A DNA stretch of 64,000 nt from positions 91,467 to 155,466 of the forward strand of contig JAQWTJ010000038.1 of NCBI GenBank assembly GCA_029242765.1, written 5' to 3'. The notes under the pieces are model-generated. The model had not been told where the DNA came from and ran no database searches. It saw only the letters and a list, made by a program, of their open reading frames with translations. The position numbers were made by a program, and so were the translations under genes. How positions within the stretch are numbered: the first letter of the stretch is position 1; each line of letters starts with the position of its first letter. Of this stretch, positions 57,548 through 64,000 are shown piece after piece. This DNA is from Flavobacteriales bacterium. Lineage in GTDB: Bacteria > Bacteroidota > Bacteroidia > Flavobacteriales_D > Sanyastnellaceae.

Positions 57548-60130
57548 ATGCGCATTTTTATCTCCGGAGGGCAAGGCCAATTGGCCAATCGGCTCACGCA
57601 AGCCTCTGCGCAAGCTGGCTTTGAGTGCCTGGCCCCCCCGCGTGCTGATCTCGATATTTGCGACGCCGATGCTGTGCGCTTGGCTTTGCGCGACTTTGCG
57701 CCGACGGTTGTCATCAACGCGGCCGCCTACACCGCAGTCGATGCCGCTGAGGCGGACGCCGATGCTTGTTTTTCCGTCAACCGTGATGGCGCCTCTGCCG
57801 TAGCCGCCGCCTGTGCGGCTTTGGACATTGCGCTGATCCACATTTCCACGGACTATGTTTTTTCGGGCGCCTCAACGGCCGGTTTGGCCAGCGAACATCA
57901 ACCCTATACGACTGCGGAATTGCCCGATCCAATCGGCGTGTACGCCCAATCCAAACGCGCGGGTGAGCTGGCCGTTCTCGAGCAGCTGCCCTCGGCCTCC
58001 ATCGTTCGCACCGGCTGGCTCTACGATTTTTCGGGCCGCAACTTTTTTACCTCCATGTGCCGGCTGGCTGAGAGCCGCACCGTCCTTCCCGTGGTGGCCG
58101 ATCAGGTCGGCTGTCCCACCTACGCCGGTGTGTTCGCAGAGGACTTGATCCAATGGGCGGCTCTGTTGTTGAGCGCTCCTTCTAATGCAGCGGGCATCCA
58201 TCACTACGGTCACAGCGGCCAGGCCAGTTGGTTCATCTTTGCTTCGCGCATTCTCGCTCGGGAGCGCCCAGCCGTTGAAGTGCGCCCCATCTCCACGGCC
58301 GAATTCCCCACGGCTGCCCTCCGCCCAGCGTGGTCCAAACTTGACGAGCGGCCCTTCTTCGCGGCTTTGGACCGCTCAGCCATCTCATGGGAGGCGGCCC
58401 TTTCTCGCTGCTTTTCCGATTCCGAAATGGCTGCAGTAAGGGCCATTGCAAGCCGTTGGACCCGCCCGCCCTTTGACGAGGCCACTTCGGCTGAAGTCCG
58501 GGCGTTGCTGGCCTCTGAGAACAACGACCCACTCATCGAGCAGTTTCACACGGATCTGAAGTTCGGCACGGGCGGTATGCGCGGCCGCATGGGTGTGGGC
58601 ACCAATCGAGTCAATCGTTACACCATTGCCATGGCGACCCAAGGCCTGGCGGCATACTTGAAGGCGGCCGGCGCTGCCGAACATGAGATGCATGTGGCCA
58701 TAGCCTTTGACTGCCGTAACAATTCCCCTGAGTTTGCCCAAGTGGCAGCGGAAGTCTTGGCGGCCAATGGCATTACGGCGCACGTGTTTGAGTCACTTCG
58801 CCCTACCCCAGAGCTTTCATTTGCGGTAAGGCAGTTGGGCTGTGCTGCAGGCATTGTGATAACGGCCAGTCACAACCCAAAGGAATACAACGGATACAAG
58901 GTGTACTGGAGCGATGGTGCCCAAGTGGTGTCCCCCCACGACGATGGCATTATTGCCCAGGTTCGGGCCGTCGCCGACATCGACCAAGTGAACTTTGCGC
59001 CCGGATCACCGCTGATTCTTGCTATCCCCGCCTCCCTCGACCTCACCTACCGCCAGTTGCTTGTCGACGCTCGGCTTAACCCCGCTCTGATAGCCGAGGG
59101 CTCAGATCTGCCCATCGTCTTCTCTGCGCTGCACGGCGCGGGGAGTGTGTCCGTTCCTCCAGCTCTTGCGTCTTGTGGGTTTCGTGCGGTTGCTGAAGTG
59201 GCCGAGCAAGCCGATCCCGATGGCAATTTCTCCACCGTGACCAGCCCCAACCCCGAGGAGCCGGCTGCATTGAAAATGGCTATTGATCAAGCGATGCTAT
59301 CGGGGGCTCAAATTGTGCTGGCCACCGATCCGGACAGTGACCGCGTGGGCGTTGCAGCACCGGACTCCACCGGCACTTTCAAGCTCTTCAATGGCAATCA
59401 AATCGGCGCCCTTCTTGTCCACTATGTGCTCGAGCAACGCGACGCCCAAGGCCAGCTTCAGCCGGGCGACTTTGTGGCTCGCACCGTCGTCACCACGCGG
59501 TTAATCGACGCGATTGCGGCCGAATTCAAGGTGGATGTTGCGGTGACCCTGACGGGCTTCAAGTGGATTGCGGCGGCAATCACCGAGCGTGAGAAGGCTG
59601 GCTCGGGGCGGTATTTAGTGGGCGGCGAAGAGAGCTACGGCTATCTCGTGGGTGACGCGGTGCGTGACAAGGATGCCGCAGCCTCAGCGGCTATGATTTG
59701 CGAAATGGCCGACGTTGAGTTCCGCCAAGGCCGCACACTTTGGGACCGCCTTGACGATCTGCACGCCCGGCACGGTCACTACAAGGAGGCGCTGGTTTCA
59801 GTGGTGAAAGAGGGCCGCCACGGCGCCTCCGAAATCACGGCCTTGATGGACGGGTTCCGCTCGGATCCGCCTTCAACACTTGGCGACTCCCCTGTGGTGA
59901 AGGTGATCGATTTGTTGGACGCTTCAAGCGGTTTGCCCTTGAGCAATGTCATGCAGTTCGAAACGGCTGCGGGCGCACTGGTTACGGCCCGGCCTTCGGG
60001 CACTGAGCCGAAAATCAAATACTACTTTTCCGTTCGAAGTGCGGGCGGTCCGGACCTGGCTGACGGCGACATTGGCGCAAGTCTTGACGCTCAAATCGAT
60101 GCACTTCGCAATGAACTCGAGCGGCGCTGA
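57548..60130 (+). CDS. Fusion: dTDP-4-dehydrorhamnose reductase (RmlD) - phosphoglucomutase/phospho-sugar mutase
   Basis: N-half MRIFISGGQGQLANRL..VINAAAYTAVDAAE..HISTDYVFSG..YAQSKRAGE..DQVGCPTYAG (RmlD); C-half FGTGGMRGRMGVGTNRVNRYTIAMATQGLAAYL..ITASHNPKEYNGYKVYW..ATDPDSDRVGVA..GGEESYGYLVGD..ARPSGTEPKIKYYFS (PGM). No stop between domains. Confidence 0.95.
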   Translation: MRIFISGGQGQLANRLTQASAQAGFECLAPPRADLDICDADAVRLALRDFAPTVVINAAAYTAVDAAEADADACFSVNRDGASAVAAACAALDIALIHISTDYVFSGASTAGLASEHQPYTTAELPDPIGVYAQSKRAGELAVLEQLPSASIVRTGWLYDFSGRNFFTSMCRLAESRTVLPVVADQVGCPTYAGVFAEDLIQWAALLLSAPSNAAGIHHYGHSGQASWFIFASRILARERPAVEVRPISTAEFPTAALRPAWSKLDERPFFAALDRSAISWEAALSRCFSDSEMAAVRAIASRWTRPPFDEATSAEVRALLASENNDPLIEQFHTDLKFGTGGMRGRMGVGTNRVNRYTIAMATQGLAAYLKAAGAAEHEMHVAIAFDCRNNSPEFAQVAAEVLAANGITAHVFESLRPTPELSFAVRQLGCAAGIVITASHNPKEYNGYKVYWSDGAQVVSPHDDGIIAQVRAVADIDQVNFAPGSPLILAIPASLDLTYRQLLVDARLNPALIAEGSDLPIVFSALHGAGSVSVPPALASCGFRAVAEVAEQADPDGNFSTVTSPNPEEPAALKMAIDQAMLSGAQIVLATDPDSDRVGVAAPDSTGTFKLFNGNQIGALLVHYVLEQRDAQGQLQPGDFVARTVVTTRLIDAIAAEFKVDVAVTLTGFKWIAAAITEREKAGSGRYLVGGEESYGYLVGDAVRDKDAAASAAMICEMADVEFRQGRTLWDRLDDLHARHGHYKEALVSVVKEGRHGASEITALMDGFRSDPPSTLGDSPVVKVIDLLDASSGLPLSNVMQFETAAGALVTARPSGTEPKIKYYFSVRSAGGPDLADGDIGASLDAQIDALRNELERR

Positions 60131-60144
60131 GAAGGCCCGACCCC

Positions 60145-60642
60145 TTAGAAAACCTTCCCCAGATTTAGACTTTCTATAATCGGCAACACCGCCCGGGCGG
60201 AGGTTTCGAGGAAGGGCCAGAGCACCGAGTCGCGAATTTGGTCTTTCGGAATCCAATCTGTACCAACGGTGCTGCGCACCAAAATTAAAATCACGCCCCA
60301 GTATAAGATTGCACGTGCGGCTGCAAACACCACCCCGGCCACCCGGTCCATCCCGCTGAGGGCGGTCATATCGACGAGTTTTTCGACAGTTTTACCTATC
60401 AAATGCACGATGATGACCACCGCGATGAATGTGACGATAAAGGCGGTGATGTCCAGAAATTCAGCGCTGACTTTAAACTCCTTATGAAGGCGTTCTGCGG
60501 CGTACCCAGACCCGTTCAAACCCGCGTAAAGTCCGAGAAACAGTGCGACAAGCGAGGTGGCCTCCATGACAAATCCCTTCCGCCCACCGCGGATTAAGGC
60601 GAGCACTATTGGAATGGCAATGATGATATCAATCCAGTTCAT
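60145..60642 (-). CDS. CvpA family protein
   Basis: MNWIDIIIAIPIVLALIRGGRKGFVMEATSLVALFLGLYAGL..SGMDRVAGVVFAAARAIL. Confidence 0.9.
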   Translation of the reverse strand: MNWIDIIIAIPIVLALIRGGRKGFVMEATSLVALFLGLYAGLNGSGYAAERLHKEFKVSAEFLDITAFIVTFIAVVIIVHLIGKTVEKLVDMTALSGMDRVAGVVFAAARAILYWGVILILVRSTVGTDWIPKDQIRDSVLWPFLETSARAVLPIIESLNLGKVF

Positions 60643-60681
60643 GGGACGGGTTCTTCAGGCTTTGAATTTAGTTTTGCGCCC

Positions 60682-61791
60682 ATGAATTCCCAAACGCTTT
60701 GGTCGGTCCATAAATTTGGGGGTGCATCCGTCAAGGATGCCGACGCGATTGTCAATCTGTACCGCGTTGCATCCACTACCCCTGCCGCCCAACGCGGTGA
60801 CCAGCTTGCCATCGTGGTGTCGGCCATGGGAAAAACGACCAACGCTTTGGAGACGGCCTTAGCCCAAGTGCAGGACGGGGTTTCTCGGCAGGAGGCCTTG
60901 GCTGAAATTTTTGCAGCACACCGGACGGCGGCTTCGGACTTGGGTTTGGGTGAAGACGTGTTGAATGATGCCTTTGAAGGCCTGCTTTCTGCTGAGTTGA
61001 ACTACAATGCATGGGTGAGCTGGGGCGAGCATTTCAGCACGCTTTTGGTGGCGGCATACTTGAACAAGTGTGGTCAGCCCACGCGTTGGCTTGATGCTTC
61101 TGAGCTGATTCGCACGGACGATCGGGCGCAGGCGGCGGTGGTGGACGAGACCGAAACGTCAAAGAACATTGCCTTGGCTGGCTTCGAGGCAACGATGGGG
61201 CAGTTTGGCCCGATGTGGATTGTAACACAAGGGTTTATCGGCGGCTATTTTGGTGCACAAGGGGTGGTGCGCACAACCCTTGGTCGCGAGGGCTCAGATT
61301 ACAGCGGTGCCCTGATTGCTCAAGGGCTAAGTGCTGAGGAACTTACAATTTGGAAGGACGTCCCGGGCATGATGAACTCCGATCCAGCGATGTGGCCGGG
61401 TGCGGTGCGATTGCCGGAAGTGGACTTTGACGACGCCTTGGCCATGAGTCAGGCCGGTGCAGGGGTGATTCACGAAAAGACGGTGCTGCCTTTGAAGAAG
61501 GAGCAGATTGCCTTGCACATCAAGTGTTTTTCGAAGCCCGATGCCCCTGGGACGGTGGTCGGGCGGTTTCCCGGCTTGTGCTACGCTGTGCCGTTGATGG
61601 CATTTATGCGGGTTGAGCCGGAGGGAGCGGGCGCTGAATGCTGGGAGGTGACCGTGCTAAGGGCCACTGCTGAGGAGGCGATAAATGCCGTGGGTGAAAA
61701 GTTCCCGGATTGGGAAATTTTAAAGGTGTCAGAAGGGGTTGACCGTGCGGTGGTCTCGTGCCGAGTCCTTGTTAGTACTCGTCTTCGTTGA
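60682..61791 (+). CDS. lysC: Aspartate kinase, monofunctional, with a short C-terminal region
   Basis: HKFGGASVKDADAIVNLYRV..IVVSAMGKTTNALE..TLGREGSDYSGALIAQGLSAEELTIWKDVPGMMNSDPAM..AGAGVIHEKTVLPLKKEQIALHIKCF. Confidence 0.92.
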   Translation: MNSQTLWSVHKFGGASVKDADAIVNLYRVASTTPAAQRGDQLAIVVSAMGKTTNALETALAQVQDGVSRQEALAEIFAAHRTAASDLGLGEDVLNDAFEGLLSAELNYNAWVSWGEHFSTLLVAAYLNKCGQPTRWLDASELIRTDDRAQAAVVDETETSKNIALAGFEATMGQFGPMWIVTQGFIGGYFGAQGVVRTTLGREGSDYSGALIAQGLSAEELTIWKDVPGMMNSDPAMWPGAVRLPEVDFDDALAMSQAGAGVIHEKTVLPLKKEQIALHIKCFSKPDAPGTVVGRFPGLCYAVPLMAFMRVEPEGAGAECWEVTVLRATAEEAINAVGEKFPDWEILKVSEGVDRAVVSCRVLVSTRLR

Positions 61792-61993
61792 AGAAAAAGT
61801 CCTCTTTCGTGGGGTAATCGGGCCAAATATCCTCGATGGTCTCGTAGGAATCATTGTCCCCCTCGAGCTGCTGTAAATTCTCTACAACCTCAAGGGGCGC
61901 GCCAGTTCGCATCGAAAAATCGATGAGCTCATCCTTGGTAGCAGGCCAAGGCGCATCTTCTAAATAGGAAGCAAGTTCCAATGTCCAATACAT
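61772..61993 (-). CDS. DUF2795 family small protein
   Basis: MYWTLELASYLEDAPWPATKDELIDFSMRTGAPLEVVENLQQLEGDNDSYETIEDIWPDYPTKEDFFFNEDEY. Confidence 0.85.
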   Translation of the reverse strand: MYWTLELASYLEDAPWPATKDELIDFSMRTGAPLEVVENLQQLEGDNDSYETIEDIWPDYPTKEDFFFNEDEY

Positions 61994-62018
61994 ATCTACT
62001 GTGTTCGATTCCGAGCGG

Positions 62019-62048
62019 CAAAAGTAATCGGGCCGCTGAATTATGCAA
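62019..62048 (-). promoter_or_regulatory. Bacteroidota-type promoter (TTG-N19-TACTTTTG) for the DUF2795 gene
   Basis: Reverse strand TTG (62048-62046), 19-nt spacer, TACTTTTG (62026-62019), matching TTG/TAnnTTTG; 26 nt separate it from the ATG at 61993. Confidence 0.55.
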
Positions 62049-62164
62049 CCTCAATTGTGAATTGGTTGAATTTTCTTGCTCAGAAGGTGCTCAGAGTCAA
62101 TTTTGCTGTCCATACGTAACGCGTTATCAAAGGGTTGCGTTTTAGGCCAATAAGGTCGGCCGAC

Positions 62165-62734
62165 TCAGTCCAATGGCCACGCAATTTCCTCCGCTCCGCT
62201 GCGCTGCATCCACGCCCGGCCCAGCACGAAGAAATAGTCACTCAGTCGGTTGAGGTAGGCGAGCAATTCAGTATTCGCGTTTTCGTTCGCATTTTCTAGT
62301 GCCACCACACGACGTTCGGCCCGCCGGCACACGGTTCGCGCCATATGGCAACGCGAAACGGCGGCCCCGCCCCCGGGCAATATGAAGGTCTTTAACGCGG
62401 GCAATTCCGCCTCCATCCGGTCAATCCACGCCTCGAGAAAGACAATTTCTTTGGAGCCGACCTGCGGCATATTTGCTGGAGCACCGTCCGGGCTGGCCAG
62501 TTCACCGCCGATGCGAAACAGGTGATCTTGGATCTTTCGAAGGCCTTCGGTATCGCTTTGGGCGCTTGGGATGCTTTGCGCAATCGGCTCGTCAGCAAGC
62601 CAGCCGACCCACGCGTTTAGCTCGTCGACCGTGCCGTACGCCTCGATTCGCGCGTCGTTTTTTTCAACGCGTCGCCCTCCCCACAATGAGGTCTTCCCTG
62701 CGTCTCCGCCTTTCGTGTAGATTTTGGTCGCCAT
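62165..62734 (-). CDS. Cob(I)yrinic acid a,c-diamide (PduO-type) adenosyltransferase
   Basis: MATKIYTKGGDAGKTSLWGGRRVEKNDARIEAYGTVDELNAWVGWL..FILPGGGAAVSRCHMARTVCRRAERRVVAL..LLAYLNRLSDYFFVLGR. Confidence 0.95.
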   Translation of the reverse strand: MATKIYTKGGDAGKTSLWGGRRVEKNDARIEAYGTVDELNAWVGWLADEPIAQSIPSAQSDTEGLRKIQDHLFRIGGELASPDGAPANMPQVGSKEIVFLEAWIDRMEAELPALKTFILPGGGAAVSRCHMARTVCRRAERRVVALENANENANTELLAYLNRLSDYFFVLGRAWMQRSGAEEIAWPLD

Positions 62735-62781
62735 GCCTTGGTGTGTTTCGCGCCGTCTGCGCATAAATTCGCGCGACCCCA

Positions 62782-63210
62782 ATGTCCGAAGAAAAACAAC
62801 GCCGTTACGACCAAGCCTATCTCCGTATGGCGGGTGAGTGGGCGAAATTGTCGCATTGCACACGCAAGCAAGTGGGCGCGTTGATTGTTCGCGACGGTAT
62901 GATTGTGGCGGACGGCTTCAACGGGACGCCCTCGGGATTTCCGAACGCGTGCGAAACCCCGGAAGGAGAAACGCATTGGTACGTGCTTCATGCTGAAGCA
63001 AATGCGATTACAAAACTCGCGCGCAGCAGCCACGGCTCTCAAGGCGCAACGCTCTACATCACCATGTCGCCGTGCCGCGATTGCTCGAAATTGATCCTCC
63101 AATCGGGCATCATTCGCGTGGTCTACCAGAGCGCGTATAAAGACCGGGAAGGCCTTGAGTTTCTTGAAAAGGCTGGTGTTGCGCTGCATTATTTGCCGCT
63201 GGATTTATGA
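62782..63210 (+). CDS. Deoxycytidylate (dCMP) deaminase family protein
   Basis: CTRKQVGALIVRDGMIVADGFNGTPSGFPNACE..HAEANAI (HAE)..MSPCRDCSKLI (PCxxC). Confidence 0.93.
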   Translation: MSEEKQRRYDQAYLRMAGEWAKLSHCTRKQVGALIVRDGMIVADGFNGTPSGFPNACETPEGETHWYVLHAEANAITKLARSSHGSQGATLYITMSPCRDCSKLILQSGIIRVVYQSAYKDREGLEFLEKAGVALHYLPLDL

Positions 63211-64000
63211 GCACCGACTCGCCCTCTTCATACCCTCGGCGCTCCTGGCAGCCTTTGGTAGCGGGCTTGTTGCTTGCTGTGGGTGCTTGGATGGGCGTGT
63301 ATTACAGCAATTCATCAGGCGCCGTGCCAGGGCATTACACAAACTCGACGCGCCCCATTTTGGGCCTGCTCGACCGCATCGATGCGATGTATGTGGATTC
63401 GGTGGACCGGAATGAACTGGAAACGCTCGCCGTCGAGGCCATTTTGGAGCATCTCGACCCGCATAGCACGTGGATTCCGCCTGAGTACTTCGCTGAAATG
63501 GCCGAGCAGATGGATTCGCAATTCGAGGGCATCGGCGTGGAATTTACCTTGCTCGATGACACCATTCGGGTCGTTCGAATTTTGCCCGGTGGGCCGAGTG
63601 AGGCTGCGGGCTTGCAGGCGGGCGACCGTATTGTTTGGGTGAACGATAGCCTTATTTCCGGTCCGGAATTGACCAACGACAAGGTGAAGGCGCTACTCAA
63701 AGGCCCCGGCGGCACAACGGTTCAACTCGGATTGGTTCGCGCAAACGGGGCCGGTCGAGCTGCTGTTGACAGTTTGACAATCGCTGTGACCCGTGGTGCT
63801 GTGACCATCCCGAGCATTGTCGCCTCCGAAATATTTGAGATAGAAGGTGATTCTTCCGGGGCGTTGAAGGTGGGTTACATCAAGGTCGAACGCTTCGCCC
63901 GCAACACCCACCGCGACTTCAGTTTTGCCATTCAAGATTTGATGGGCTTGGGCGCATCGCGCTTCATCATTGACCTTCAGGCCAATTCAGGCGATTACCT
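63207..64000 (+). CDS. S41 family peptidase with PDZ domain, truncated by the window edge
   Basis: ATGA overlap with the dCMP deaminase; MSTDSPSSYPRRSWQPLVAGLLLAVGAWMGVYYSNSS..HLDPHSTWIPPEYFAEMAEQMDSQFEGIGVEFTLLDDTIRVVRILPGGPSEAAGLQAGDRIVWVND.. Not in the ORF track because no stop falls in the window. Confidence 0.9.
   Translation, partial: MSTDSPSSYPRRSWQPLVAGLLLAVGAWMGVYYSNSSGAVPGHYTNSTRPILGLLDRIDAMYVDSVDRNELETLAVEAILEHLDPHSTWIPPEYFAEMAEQMDSQFEGIGVEFTLLDDTIRVVRILPGGPSEAAGLQAGDRIVWVNDSLISGPELTNDKVKALLKGPGGTTVQLGLVRANGAGRAAVDSLTIAVTRGAVTIPSIVASEIFEIEGDSSGALKVGYIKVERFARNTHRDFSFAIQDLMGLGASRFIIDLQANSGDY

Noticed and set aside
62000-62020. tRNA T-loop-like string gTTCGATTCc near the DUF2795 promoter
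   Set aside because: Flanking 5-mers (CTGTG / CCGAG) do not pair properly and no acceptor, D or anticodon arms could be found; it lies in the leader of the DUF2795 gene.
1-64000. Search for CRISPR arrays, toxin-antitoxin pairs, restriction-modification or other defence genes, integrases, transposases and prophage genes
   Set aside because: None seen. Nearly all coding capacity is assigned to core families and intergenic gaps are mostly under 150 bp.

Overview
The window is a dense, roughly 64-kb chromosomal segment whose gene families and order look like Bacteroidota/Flavobacteriales. Clues are the DUF4271, DUF6427, DUF6089 and DUF2480 families, the CBS-nadK-DUF6089-uppS-bamA-ompH-ompH-murI block, purH next to mreBCD-mrdA-rodA, a T9SS-type C-terminus and TAnnTTTG promoter motifs. 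It is almost all core metabolism and cell-envelope biogenesis. I found no rRNA, tRNA, CRISPR array, transposon, prophage or obvious defence island, and I cannot point to a convincing multigene undescribed system. The strongest unusual signals are: (1) an 860-aa fusion of dTDP-4-dehydrorhamnose reductase (RmlD) with a full-length phosphoglucomutase-type mutase, which would join the first and last steps of dTDP-rhamnose supply; (2) a GT2-GT9 glycosyltransferase fusion reading frame interrupted by a single in-frame TAG, with the C-terminal part of the GT2 domain lying after the stop; (3) a DNA polymerase I whose 3'-5' exonuclease catalytic residues all appear substituted; (4) rnpA without any ATG/GTG/TTG start upstream of its conserved N-terminus, best explained by a CTG start in a CTGA overlap with the hemD stop; (5) an un-tracked 58-aa membrane protein gene between purD and the DUF6427 gene. 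All family calls come from reading the translated sequences. No database search was run.
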